This document shows positions 50,289-59,213 of a DNA stretch of 64,000 bases, in pieces; position 1 is the first letter of the stretch, and each line of letters starts with the position of its first letter. A program made the position numbers and the translations under genes. Below the pieces are notes generated by a model. That model was not told the origin of the DNA and did not search any database. It saw nothing but the letters and a program-made list of their open reading frames with translations. Source of the DNA: Streptomyces sp. I6 (GTDB lineage Bacteria > Actinomycetota > Actinomycetes > Streptomycetales > Streptomycetaceae); contig RHDP01000001.1 in the NCBI GenBank assembly GCA_003725745.1, positions 3,852,501 through 3,916,500 on the forward strand, given 5' to 3'.

Positions 50289-51788
50289 TCACTCCCGTGC
50301 CCATGCGATGTACCCGTCCGGGCGGATCAGGAGCGCCTTGCGGTGCGGGTCGCGCCAATGGGCCCTCATGACGGGTCCGGGTGCCGCCGGCGGGGCTGTG
50401 TCCCAGCCGTCCGGTGCCACCAGGACGAACTCGCCCGCGCGCAGCAGCTCGTAGAGCCGGCCCTCCCGGAGGGCCAGGTCGGGGGCGCGCCTGCCGGTCA
50501 GCCGGTGGGTGCCGCGCGGGGCCTCGTACGAGATGCCGGTGCCCGAGATCATGCCCATCGCCTTGTCCGCCGCGGGCCGGACCGCGGTGAGAAGACTCGT
50601 CGCCAGGAGGCGGGTGAGGCGCTGGAGGGGCGTGTGTGCCATGGCGAGACGCACGATCGCCCCGCTGCTGCGCACCACCAGGGCGCCGACCGGGTGCCGC
50701 TCGGACTGGTAGGTGTCGAGGAGTCCTTCGGGGTCCGGGGCGTCGCCCCGCAGGACGGCGGCGAGCTTCCAGGACAGGTTCGCCGCGTCCTGGAGGCCGG
50801 TGTTCATGCCCTGGCCGCCGGCGGGGGAGTGCACATGCGCCGCGTCTCCGGCGAGGAAGATCCGGCCCCGGCGGTACTCGGGGACCTGGCGCTCGTCGCT
50901 GTGGAAGCGGGAGAGCCACCGGGCGTCCCGCATGCCGTAGTCGGTGCCGAGCGCCTCGCGGGCGATCTCGCGCACCTCGTCCAGCTCGACCGGCTGGTCC
51001 TCCGGCTGGGAGCGGTCGCGCCGCCAGCCCATCACCCGGTACCAGCCGTCGCCGAAGGGGGCGATGAAAGCGAAGGCCCGGCCCGTGCCGTTGACCGCGA
51101 GCAGGCTCTCCGGCTCCTCGGCGAGCCGCACGTCCGCGAGCAGGATCGAGCGGATGGCCGAGACCCCGGGGAAGGGCAGGCCGAGTGACCGCCGGACCGC
51201 ACTGCGCATCCCGTCCGTGCCGACGAGGTAGCGGGAGCGCAGCGTCCCCTCCGCGCCGTGCTCGTCGCGGAGATCGGCGGTGACCGATCCGGCGTCCTGG
51301 TGCAGCCCGCGCAGCTCGGTGCCGTACCGGAAGGCCGCACCGGCGGTACGGGCACGGCGCTCCAGCAGCCGCTCCACCTCGTACTGCGGGGCTATCAGCA
51401 GATAGGGGAAGCGGGAGCCCAGCCGGGACAGGTCGAGGGAGAGCCGGCGGAACAGGCGCAGGCCCGTGATGGGCGTGCCCCGCGCCACCAGCTCGTCCGC
51501 CAGGTCCCGGGCGTCCAGGAGCTCCAGTGTGCGTGCGTGCACCCCGAAGGCCCGGGTCAGATTGCTCCTCGTGGGCGCCCGCCGCTCGACGACGGTGACG
51601 CGGACGCCGGCTGCCGCGAGGTCGCCCGCGAGCAGAAGCCCGGTGGGCCCCGCCCCCACGACCGTCACCTGCGTCTCTGTCTCTGGCTGTCTCCCGGTCC
51701 CGGCGGAGGCGGGCGCGGGGGCGGGCGCGGGGGCGGGGGAAGTGACCGTGGTGGTGATGGCGCTCCGGGCTGCGGTCTCGTCGGTCAT
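50289..51788 (-). CDS. FAD-dependent aromatic monooxygenase (class A)
   Basis: A 499-residue flavoprotein hydroxylase. The N terminus has a disordered PAPAPAPAP stretch, then the FAD-binding GAGPTGLLLAGDLAAAGVRVTVVERR, the DG motif (YLVGTDGMRSAVRRSLG) and the GDAAHVHSPAGGQGMNTGLQDAANLSWKLA motif. A thioredoxin-like C-terminal domain follows. Such enzymes hydroxylate phenolic compounds and some inactivate drugs such as rifamycins. It is divergent from the TetR gene and should be under its control. The ATG is at 51788. Confidence 0.9.
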   Translation of the reverse strand: MTDETAARSAITTTVTSPAPAPAPAPASAGTGRQPETETQVTVVGAGPTGLLLAGDLAAAGVRVTVVERRAPTRSNLTRAFGVHARTLELLDARDLADELVARGTPITGLRLFRRLSLDLSRLGSRFPYLLIAPQYEVERLLERRARTAGAAFRYGTELRGLHQDAGSVTADLRDEHGAEGTLRSRYLVGTDGMRSAVRRSLGLPFPGVSAIRSILLADVRLAEEPESLLAVNGTGRAFAFIAPFGDGWYRVMGWRRDRSQPEDQPVELDEVREIAREALGTDYGMRDARWLSRFHSDERQVPEYRRGRIFLAGDAAHVHSPAGGQGMNTGLQDAANLSWKLAAVLRGDAPDPEGLLDTYQSERHPVGALVVRSSGAIVRLAMAHTPLQRLTRLLATSLLTAVRPAADKAMGMISGTGISYEAPRGTHRLTGRRAPDLALREGRLYELLRAGEFVLVAPDGWDTAPPAAPGPVMRAHWRDPHRKALLIRPDGYIAWARE

Positions 51789-51853
51789 GGCGGTGCCTCC
51801 TGTCGGTGGTCGTGCGCGGGGAAGCCGGTGCCCTCGAGTGGGCCACGGGTCGG

Positions 51854-51893
51854 CGCCTACAAGTCAACGCACGTTTGCCAACGCTTGTAGGCG
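51854..51893. promoter_or_regulatory. Probable TetR operator between monooxygenase and regulator
   Basis: A perfect 10-bp inverted repeat CGCCTACAAG (51854-51863) and CTTGTAGGCG (51884-51893), 20 nt apart. A related piece, GGCCTACAGTTGTTGGCG, lies at 51932-51949 beside the TetR start. The spacing and the repeat of the TAGGC/GCCTA unit fit dimeric TetR binding to both promoters. Confidence 0.75.
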
Positions 51894-51948
51894 ACAGTAG
51901 GCCCGGGTGGGCTGGCATGTCAACGGCTGTTGGCCTACAGTTGTTGGC

Positions 51949-52518
51949 GTGACCCCCGAACCCGCCCCGCGCCGCTCCGACGCCACCCGTGCCGCGATCC
52001 TCGAAGCCGCCCGCGAGCGCTTCGCCGCGGACGGGTACGACCGTGCGACCATCCGCGCCATCGCCCGGGACGCGGGGATCGATCCGTCGATGGTGATGCG
52101 GTACTACGGCAACAAGGAGGGCCTGTTCGCCGCGGCCTCCGAGATCGACCTGCGGCTTCCCGAGCTGGGGGCGATGCCCGGACGGCACATCGGAGCCGTG
52201 CTCGTCTCCCACTTCCTCGACCGCTGGGAGCACGACGAGGTGCTGACGGCCATGCTCCGGGTCGGGGTCACCAACGCCGCCGGCGCCGAGCGGATGGCGG
52301 AGATGTTCCGGGGGCAGCTGCTGCCCGTCACCGCCGGAGTGTGCCCCGTACAGGAGGAGGTTCCGCGCCGGGCCGCGCTCGCCGCGTCACAGATCCTGGG
52401 CATGGCTCTCGCCCGCTATGTGCTGCGGATCCCGCCCGCGGTCGACATGACCCGGGACGAGGTGATCGCCTGGCTCGCCCCGACGATCCAGCGGTACCTC
52501 ACGGCCGCGGCCCCGTGA
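51949..52518 (+). CDS. TetR-family transcriptional regulator
   Basis: A 189-residue repressor. The helix-turn-helix lies in the N-terminal domain: ATRAAILEAARERFAADGYDRATIRAIARDAGIDPSMVMRYYGNKEGLFAAAS. The ligand-binding C-terminal domain includes MLRVGVTNAAGAERMAEMFRGQLLPVTAG. I chose the GTG at 51949 (MTPEPAPRRSDATRAA); the frame upstream crosses the operator. It is divergent from the monooxygenase gene. Confidence 0.93.
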   Translation: MTPEPAPRRSDATRAAILEAARERFAADGYDRATIRAIARDAGIDPSMVMRYYGNKEGLFAAASEIDLRLPELGAMPGRHIGAVLVSHFLDRWEHDEVLTAMLRVGVTNAAGAERMAEMFRGQLLPVTAGVCPVQEEVPRRAALAASQILGMALARYVLRIPPAVDMTRDEVIAWLAPTIQRYLTAAAP

Positions 52519-52532
52519 CAGCGGCCCGGGGC

Positions 52533-52624
52533 GGCACGCATGCCCCGACGTCCGCCGCCGTCCGCCGTCGGCCGCGAACGGCACCCATGCCCCGACGTCC
52601 GCCGCCGTCCGCCGTCGGCCGCGA
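52533..52624. repeat. Tandem duplication, 38-bp unit with 47-bp period
   Basis: A sequence beginning ATGCCCCGACGTCCGCCGCC occurs at 52540-52577 and again at 52587-52624, nearly identical, with a short run of matching bases before each. It fills the gap between the TetR gene and the Mut7-C gene that faces it. Confidence 0.93.
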
Positions 52625-52635
52625 CGGGGCGGCCC

Positions 52636-53370
52636 TCAGCCGACCGCGCTGCCGAACTCGCGCAGCGCCCCCTCGACGATCGCCTGCAACCGGGCATGGT
52701 GGGCGCCGCGCCAGTAGACCCGCTCACAGGCCGTGCACTGCGCGAACACGTCGTACGAGCGCTGCGTGCCCTGCTCCAGATGGTGCTCCACCGCGGCCTT
52801 GTCCGCGTCCGCGAGCCGGCCGTTGCAGGCCGTGCAGCGGGTCCACGGCTCGAGAGCGGGCGCGAACCGCTGCAGTACGTCACGGAGCTGGTCGTCCGGG
52901 CGGTCGCTGTAGACGTACGCCCCCGACCACAGCTCCCGGCGGCGCAGCAGGCCCCGGTCCCGGGACAGCATCACGCGGCGCTCGCGGGCCGAGATCGCGG
53001 CCAGTGCGGCATCGCCGAGGTCCTCGCTCTCGTACGCGGCGTCGACGCCCAGGAGCCGCAGCCGCCGGGCGAGGGTGCCCAGATGGACGTCGAGAAGGAA
53101 CCGGAGAGGGGCGCCGGGCACCCGCTGCGGGCGCTCGACGCCCATGACCCGGACGTGCTCGCCTTCCGAGGGGACGTATGAGGTCTCGACGCGGCTGCCG
53201 TCCACCAGCAGCCGCCCGGCCTCGGTGAGCGGGACGCCGAGCGACTCCACGACATGCCCGAGGCTCGACGAACCGTCCGTGACGAGCGGGGTCCGCCCCT
53301 CCCGGCGTTCCGCCGTGACGAAGAGCCGCAGCTCGGGGGCGAAGCTGATGTGGATCTCCGGTCCGGTCAC
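52636..53370 (-). CDS. Mut7-C RNase-domain protein with ubiquitin-like N terminus
   Basis: A 244-residue protein. The N-terminal 80 residues form a beta-grasp (ubiquitin-like) domain: [13 protein letters not shown]...[20 protein letters not shown]. The Mut7-C PIN-like domain follows: [54 protein letters not shown]-terminal zinc ribbon has CTACNGRL and [11 protein letters not shown]. The family is a predicted RNase; function in bacteria is little known. The GTG at 53370 begins [15 protein letters not shown]. Confidence 0.9.
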   Translation of the reverse strand: MTGPEIHISFAPELRLFVTAERREGRTPLVTDGSSSLGHVVESLGVPLTEAGRLLVDGSRVETSYVPSEGEHVRVMGVERPQRVPGAPLRFLLDVHLGTLARRLRLLGVDAAYESEDLGDAALAAISARERRVMLSRDRGLLRRRELWSGAYVYSDRPDDQLRDVLQRFAPALEPWTRCTACNGRLADADKAAVEHHLEQGTQRSYDVFAQCTACERVYWRGAHHARLQAIVEGALREFGSAVG

Positions 53371-53641
53371 GCCGCCAGCATGCCATCGGGCGGACGGACC
53401 CGGCCAGCGGTTTCCACCGGGTCCGGGGCGTCCGGTGGCCACCGGACGTGTGAGTGCCCGCCGGCCGTCGCGCGTCCGGCGCCGGGCCGCCCTGCGTCCA
53501 CGACCGGCCCGGGCACTGCGGCCCCGGCCTGCGAGGATCAGCGCCGCGGCGACGCCGGCTCTCCGCCCTCCGGCTTCCCGTGCCGGTCCACGTACCCCGG
53601 CTTCCCGTGCCGGCCCCCGTCCGATCTGGGAGCGGCCCCGC

Positions 53642-54079
53642 TCAGGGCCACACCAGGCAGTACGGCTGGTGCCCCGCCTCATGCAGACGATGGCTGAAAT
53701 CCTGCCACTCGTGCAGCAGCTGGTAGACGTCGAACGCGTCCCGCGGCCCACCGCGGTCCGGGACGGTGGACCAGATGAACGCCGCCGCGCCCACCGATTC
53801 CTCGCCGACGTCGCGGAGCGGGTCGACGACCGTCAGAGGGAGTTTCACCACGGCGTAGTCGGGGTGGAGGACCACGAGTTCGAGCGGGGGCACCTTGTTC
53901 AGGGGCATGCCCTGAATGCCCGTGAGGACCATCGCGGCTATCGTCTCGGGTTTGATCTTGGTGAACATGCCGCCCATGCCGAGCTCGTCACCGCCCAGTT
54001 CCTCCGGGCGCATCGAGATCGGTACCCGGGCGGCCGTCGCACCGTCGGGCGCGCCGAAGTACTTGTAGGTCACCCCCAT
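53642..54079 (-). CDS. Conserved hypothetical protein
   Basis: A 145-residue soluble protein that I do not recognise beyond its actinobacterial look. It begins [54 protein letters not shown] and ends with a helical part, [28 protein letters not shown]. No signal, membrane segment or known motif is evident. I chose the ATG at 54079; a longer frame upstream is Arg/Gly/Glu-rich. Confidence 0.7.
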   Translation of the reverse strand: MGVTYKYFGAPDGATAARVPISMRPEELGGDELGMGGMFTKIKPETIAAMVLTGIQGMPLNKVPPLELVVLHPDYAVVKLPLTVVDPLRDVGEESVGAAAFIWSTVPDRGGPRDAFDVYQLLHEWQDFSHRLHEAGHQPYCLVWP

Positions 54080-54331
54080 GCCCCGGCCACCCCTGCTCTC
54101 CACGGGCTCGGGCGCACCCGCCTCGTGCCGCCGGTGCCTCCCACGCCGGGCAGGCTCGGGACCCAGGTCGTCAGTCCCCTCGCCCAGTCCGCCACCGCGA
54201 TGCATATCTCCACCCGACTGCTTTTAGGACGCACGGCCCCCGCCGCGCAACCCGATCATCGTGACAGTGACCTCCCCCGCGGACGTGCTGTGAAACACCT
54301 GTCCGCAAGAACGTCCCGTGCCTCTGACACC

Positions 54332-55647
54332 ATGGATTCCGTGAGCTTTCCCTATGACGCCCCAGTTTCGCAGACGCTTTTCGACCGTGCGTCCCTCGTG
54401 ACGCCCGGCGGCGTGAACTCTCCCGTCCGGGCCTTCCGCGCCGTGGGCGGTACCCCCCGGTTCATGGTGTCCGGCAGCGGCCCGTACCTGAAGGACGCGG
54501 ACGGCCGCGAGTACGTGGACCTCGTGTGCTCCTGGGGCCCGATGATCCTCGGCCATGCCCACCCCGAGGTCACCGCGGCCGTGCAGGAGGCGGTCGCGCG
54601 CGGCACCTCGTTCGGTACGCCGGGTGAGGGCGAGGTCGCGCTCGCCGAGGAGATCGTGGCCAGGGTCCTCCCGGTGGAGCAGGTGAGGCTGGTCTCGTCG
54701 GGCACCGAGGCGACCATGTCGGCGATCCGGCTGGCGCGCGGGTTCACCGGGCGGGCCAAGGTGATCAAGTTCGCCGGCTGCTACCACGGGCACGTGGACG
54801 CGCTGCTGGCGGCCGCCGGCTCCGGGGTGGCGACCTTCGGGCTGCCGGACACCCCGGGTGTCACGGGGGCGCAGGCGGGCGACACGATCGTGCTGCCGTA
54901 CAACGATCCGGACTCGGTCCGCGCCGCCTTCCGGGCGCACCCGGGCGAGATCGCCTGCGTGATCACGGAGGCGTCTCCGGGCAACATGGGCGTCGTCCCG
55001 CCGCTGCCCGGTTTCAACCAGGAGCTCAAGGACGTCTGCGCCGAGAACGGCGCGCTCTACATCTCCGACGAGGTCATGACCGGTTTCCGTACGTCGAGGG
55101 CCGGCTGGTACGGCGTCGACGGTGTCGCGCCGGATCTGATGACCTTCGGCAAGGTCATGGGGGCGGTTTCCCGGCGGCGGCGTTCGGCGGCCGTGCCGAC
55201 GTCATGGGATACCTCGCCCCGGCCGGTCCGGTCTACCAGGCGGGCACGCTCTCCGGGAACCCGGTCGCGACCGCCGCGGGCCTCGCCCAGCTCCAACTCC
55301 TGGACGACGCGGCGTACGCCAGGGTCGACGCGGCCGCCACGGCGGTGCGGGGGCTCGTCACGGACGCGCTGACCAAGGAGGGAGTCGCCCACCGGCTGCA
55401 GTCCGCGAGCACGATGTTCTCGGTGTTCTTCACCGACGGCGAGGTGCGGGACTACGAGGACGCGAAGCGGCAGGAGGCCTTCCGCTTCAATGCCTTCTTC
55501 CACTCGATGCTCTCCCAAGGGGTCTACCTTCCGCCGTCCGCCTTCGAGTCCTGGTTCGTGTCGGCCGCCCACGACGACGCGGCCGTCGAGCGCATCGCCG
55601 CCGCGCTGCCCGCCGCTGCCCGCGCCGCCGCGGAGGCCACGGCATGA
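54332..55647 (+). CDS. hemL: Glutamate-1-semialdehyde 2,1-aminomutase (frame broken by one lost base)
   Basis: A PLP enzyme that turns glutamate-1-semialdehyde into 5-aminolevulinate, the step after HemA. The frame is broken at the G run 55159-55163; with one G added it reads [27 protein letters not shown] and totals 439 codons. The PLP lysine is in FGKVMGGG. Landmarks are [55 protein letters not shown] and [11 protein letters not shown]-type [11 protein letters not shown]. The ATG at 54332 or the GTG at 54341 are both possible starts. Its stop overlaps the next gene. Confidence 0.93.
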
Positions 55648-56336
55648 CCGGTACGGGAATCAATACGGAGAGGACCGTCGTCCATCTCATCCGGCACGGT
55701 GAAGTGGACAACCCGGACGGTGTCCTCTACGGGCGCCGCCCCGGCTACCACCTCTCCGAGCTGGGGCGCCGGATGGCCGACCGGGTCGCCGAGTACCTCG
55801 CCGACCGCGACGTCACCCACGTGGTGGCCTCCCCCCTGGAGCGGGCCCAGGAGACGGCGGCGCCGATCGCCAAGTCCCACGGGCTCACTCTGGACACCGA
55901 CGAGCGGCTGATCGAGGCCGCCAACGTCTTCGAGGGCAAGACCTTCGGGGTCGGCGACGGCGCCCTTCGCAGGCCGGGCAACTGGCGGCACCTGACCAAT
56001 CCGTTCCGCCCGTCCTGGGGTGAGCCGTATGTGGACCAGGTGGTGCGCATGATGGGGGCCCTCGGCTCCGCCCGGGACGCCGCCCGCGGTCACGAGGCGG
56101 TCCTGGTGAGCCACCAGCTGCCGATCTGGATCGTGCGCAGCCATGTGGAGAAGCGCCGGCTCTGGCACGACCCGCGCCGCCGGCAGTGCACCCTCGCGTC
56201 GCTGACGACCTTCACCTTCCAGGGCGACGGGATCGTCTCGGTCGGGTATGCGGAGCCCGCGCGTGATCTTGTGCCGGCGCATCTCCTCGCGGGTGCCAAA
56301 CCGGTCAAGGGAAAGTCCAAGGCGTTTGGCGCATAG
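55644..56336 (+). CDS. Histidine phosphatase family protein
   Basis: A 230-residue phosphoglycerate-mutase-like phosphatase. The catalytic motif is [20 protein letters not shown] (RHG near residue 18), followed by [14 protein letters not shown] (Arg), [13 protein letters not shown] and the second His in [12 protein letters not shown]. Its start overlaps the hemL stop (ATGA), so it is co-transcribed with hemL. The substrate is unknown. Confidence 0.9.
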   Translation: MTGTGINTERTVVHLIRHGEVDNPDGVLYGRRPGYHLSELGRRMADRVAEYLADRDVTHVVASPLERAQETAAPIAKSHGLTLDTDERLIEAANVFEGKTFGVGDGALRRPGNWRHLTNPFRPSWGEPYVDQVVRMMGALGSARDAARGHEAVLVSHQLPIWIVRSHVEKRRLWHDPRRRQCTLASLTTFTFQGDGIVSVGYAEPARDLVPAHLLAGAKPVKGKSKAFGA

Positions 56337-56451
56337 CCGTATGGCCGTCCCGCACATTCCGTGCTAGCTCCGGGAACCTCCGCGTTCCGCACGCCATCTC
56401 TCTCCATGCGAGTACGTGCGGGAACGCGACAGGGAAACGGGGACGGCCGGC

Positions 56452-57711
56452 ATGCGCGACATCACGCGAAGGAGCCTGCTCGGAGCGGGACTCGGTGCCG
56501 CCGCGGCCATCGGTGCCGCGGGCTGCGGAGCCGGCTCGGGCGGCGGCTCGGGCGGCGGCGAACCGGGGCAGGGCGGCGGTGACACGAGCGGGGGCGGCAG
56601 CGAGGGGCCCGGTGCGTCACAGCAGCCGGTGCGTCTCATAGGCGACGGCTCGACGGCCGACACGGGAAAGCAGCCCGGGCAGCCGGAGGCTCCGGTGCCG
56701 CTCGAACCCGGGCAGGCTCCGCCGCAGTTCGTGATCTTCTCCTGGGACGGTGCGGGTGAGGTCGGCAACGGCCTCTTCCCGCGTTTCCTGGAACTCGCCG
56801 GAAAGCACGACGCGTCGATGACGTTCTTCCTCTCCGGGCTCTACCTGCTGCCCGAGTCGAGGAAGTCGCTCTACCGTCCGCCGAACAATCCGGTGGGGGC
56901 CTCCGACATCGGCTATCTCACCGACGCGCACATCAAGGACACCCTGAAGTACGTGCGGCAGGCGTGGCGCGAAGGGCACGAGATAGGCACCCACTTCAAC
57001 GGGCATTTCTGCGGCGGGTCGGGTTCGGTCGGCAACTGGACGCCCGCCCAGTGGGAGAACGAGATCGACCAGGCCGTGTCCTTCGTCACACGGTGGAAGA
57101 GCAACAGCGGCTGGACGGAAATCGATCCGCTCCCCTTCGACTACCGCAGGGAACTCGTGGGCGGCCGCACTCCCTGTCTGCTCGGTCAGGAAAACCTCCT
57201 GCCGACGGCGAGGAAGCTGGGCTGGCGCTACGACGCCAGCTCACCGGGCGGCCGCCAGACGTGGCCGGAGAAGCGCGGCGGGGTATGGGACCTGCCGCTG
57301 CAGGCCGTGCCGTTCCCCGGCCACTCCTTCGAGGTGCTCTCGATGGACTACAACATGCTGGCCAACCAGTCCCGGAATTCGACCAACGGGATGCCCTCCC
57401 GCTATCCGGGCTGGCGCAAGCAGGCCACCGAGGCCTATCTCGGCGGATTCCGGCGGGCCTACGAGTCGAATCGCGCGCCGCTGTTCATCGGCAACCACTT
57501 CGAGCAGTGGAACGGCGGTATCTACATGGACGCCGTCGAGGAGGCCCTGAAGGCGATGGCCGGGAAGAAGGACGTGCGCCTGGTGTCGTTCCGGCAGTTC
57601 TGCGACTGGCTCGACGCGCAGGACCCGGGGATTCTCGCGAAGCTCCGCTCCCTCGAGGTCGGGCAGTCCCCGGACGGCGGCTGGAACGCCTTCCTCAAGA
57701 GCGCCGGATAG
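56452..57711 (+). CDS. Polysaccharide-deacetylase-like secreted lipoprotein
   Basis: A 419-residue exported protein with a twin-arginine-type signal (MRDITRRSLLGAGLGAAAAIGAAGC) ending in a lipobox; a Gly/Ser-rich linker follows. The catalytic domain has FVIFSWDGAGEV (NodB-like strand), TFFLSGLYLL and REGHEIGTHFNGHFCGGSG, which hold the Asp/His positions of NodB-type deacetylases in part. It may alter cell-wall or capsular sugars. I chose the ATG at 56452; the frame upstream begins in a basic spacer. Confidence 0.82.
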   Translation: MRDITRRSLLGAGLGAAAAIGAAGCGAGSGGGSGGGEPGQGGGDTSGGGSEGPGASQQPVRLIGDGSTADTGKQPGQPEAPVPLEPGQAPPQFVIFSWDGAGEVGNGLFPRFLELAGKHDASMTFFLSGLYLLPESRKSLYRPPNNPVGASDIGYLTDAHIKDTLKYVRQAWREGHEIGTHFNGHFCGGSGSVGNWTPAQWENEIDQAVSFVTRWKSNSGWTEIDPLPFDYRRELVGGRTPCLLGQENLLPTARKLGWRYDASSPGGRQTWPEKRGGVWDLPLQAVPFPGHSFEVLSMDYNMLANQSRNSTNGMPSRYPGWRKQATEAYLGGFRRAYESNRAPLFIGNHFEQWNGGIYMDAVEEALKAMAGKKDVRLVSFRQFCDWLDAQDPGILAKLRSLEVGQSPDGGWNAFLKSAG

Positions 57712-57778
57712 CGGGCGTTCGCGAAAAGGCCGATGCGGCGGAAAGCGGCGTGCGGATCCGGCGCACCATGCTCTTAAC

Positions 57779-57793
57779 CCCCTTGACAAGGGG
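57779..57793. promoter_or_regulatory. Palindrome over a possible -35 element upstream of resA
   Basis: CCCCTTG-A-CAAGGGG, perfect 7-bp arms around one base, 61 bp before the resA-like start. TTGACA (57783-57788), a good -35 hexamer, lies within it. It may be an operator for the cytochrome c maturation genes. Confidence 0.55.
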
Positions 57794-57853
57794 CGTTACG
57801 GGCGGCAAGGGGGGCGGCCAAGATCCCCGGAACCCACATGCGAAACTTTTCAC

Positions 57854-58467
57854 ATGAGCCTTGCCCGTACCCCGCGACGCACCCTGATCACCGTCGGCGC
57901 GCTCGCCGCCGCGCTCGCTCTGTCGGCGTGCACCGGCGATGCCGGCGGCAAGTCCGGTGGCGGCGGTGACACCAACTTCGTCGCCGGTACGAGCGGGATC
58001 GCCACCGTCGCCGAGGGCAAGCGGACGACGGCCCCCGGCTGTCCGGCAAGGACCTCACGGGCAAGCCGCTCGATCTGGCCGACTACAAGGGCAAGGTCAT
58101 CGTGCTGAACCTCTGGGGATCGTGGTGCGCGCCGTGCCGTGCTGAGGCGCCGTACCTGGCCGAGGTCGCCGAGGAGACGAAGAGCAAGGGCGTGGAGTTC
58201 ATCGGGATCAACACCCGCGACCCGCAGACCGGCCCGGCGCTCGCGTTCGAGAAGGACTACGCGGTCGGCTACCCCAGCTTCTTCGACCCCATCGGCAAGC
58301 TGATCCTGAAGTTCCCCAAGGGCAGCCTGAATCCGCAGGCCATCCCGACCACGATCGTCATCGACCGCGAGGGGAAGATCGCGGCCCGAGCCCTGACGGC
58401 GCTGGACGACAAGCAGCTCCGCTCCATGATCGACCCCGTGGTCGCGGAGAAGGCCGCGGAGAAGTAG
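57854..58467 (+). CDS. resA: ResA/TlpA-like thiol-disulfide lipoprotein (frame broken by one lost base)
   Basis: A 204-residue exported thioredoxin-fold protein (205 codons). The signal peptide ends in a lipobox (LALSAC), and the redox site is LNLWGSWCAPCRAEAPYL (CxxC). It reduces apocytochrome c thiols before heme attachment. The frame breaks at the C run 58032-58036; with one base added it reads TTAPRLSGKDLTGKPLDLADYKGKVIVLNLWG. It heads the set resA-ccdA-resB-ccsB. Confidence 0.9.
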
Positions 58468-58469
58468 GG

Positions 58470-59210
58470 ATGCAGAACGAGACCGTCATGAGCGGCGCGC
58501 TGCTGCTCGCGCTCCCCGTCGCCGTCCTGGCGGGTCTGGTGTCCTTCTTCTCCCCCTGCGTACTGCCGCTGGTCCCGGGCTACCTGTCCTATGTGACCGG
58601 TGTCACCGGCACCGACCTGGCCGAGGCCCGCAAGGGGCGGATGGTGTCCGGAGCCGCTCTCTTCGTGCTCGGCTTCTCCGCCGTCTTCGTCTCCGGCGGG
58701 GCCCTCTTCGGCTTCTTCGGCTGGACCCTCCAGGAGCACCGCGAGGTGCTCACCACGGTCCTCGGCGTGCTGATGATCCTCATGGGCCTCTTCTTCATGG
58801 GCCTCATGCCCTTCCTCACCCAGCGCGAGTTCCGCTTCCACAAGCGGCCCGCGACGGGACTCGTGGGGGCGCCCGTCCTCGGGGCGCTGTTCGGTATCGG
58901 CTGGACCCCCTGCATCGGCCCGACCCTCGCCTCGGTGACGGTGCTCTCCGCGCAGCAGGGCAGCGCGGGTCGCGGCGCCCTGCTGACCGCCGCGTACTGC
59001 CTCGGTCTCGGGCTGCCGTTCGTGCTCGCGGCCGTCGCCTTCCGCAGGGCCCTCGGTGCGTTCGGCTGGGTCAGGCGCCACTATGCCTGGGTGATGAGGA
59101 TCGGCGGCGGCATGATGATCGCGACCGGCGTGCTGCTGCTGACCGGTGCGTGGGACATCCTCGTGCAGGAGATGCAGAGCTGGTCCCAAGGCTTCCAGGT
59201 GGGAATCTGA
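58470..59210 (+). CDS. ccdA: Cytochrome c biogenesis protein CcdA
   Basis: A 246-residue membrane protein with six segments. It moves electrons from thioredoxin in the cytoplasm to ResA outside. The two conserved cysteines are in FFSPCVLPLVPGYLSYVTG and GIGWTPCIGPTLASV. The start is 2 bp after the resA stop. Confidence 0.94.
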   Translation: MQNETVMSGALLLALPVAVLAGLVSFFSPCVLPLVPGYLSYVTGVTGTDLAEARKGRMVSGAALFVLGFSAVFVSGGALFGFFGWTLQEHREVLTTVLGVLMILMGLFFMGLMPFLTQREFRFHKRPATGLVGAPVLGALFGIGWTPCIGPTLASVTVLSAQQGSAGRGALLTAAYCLGLGLPFVLAAVAFRRALGAFGWVRRHYAWVMRIGGGMMIATGVLLLTGAWDILVQEMQSWSQGFQVGI

Positions 59211-59213
59211 TCC

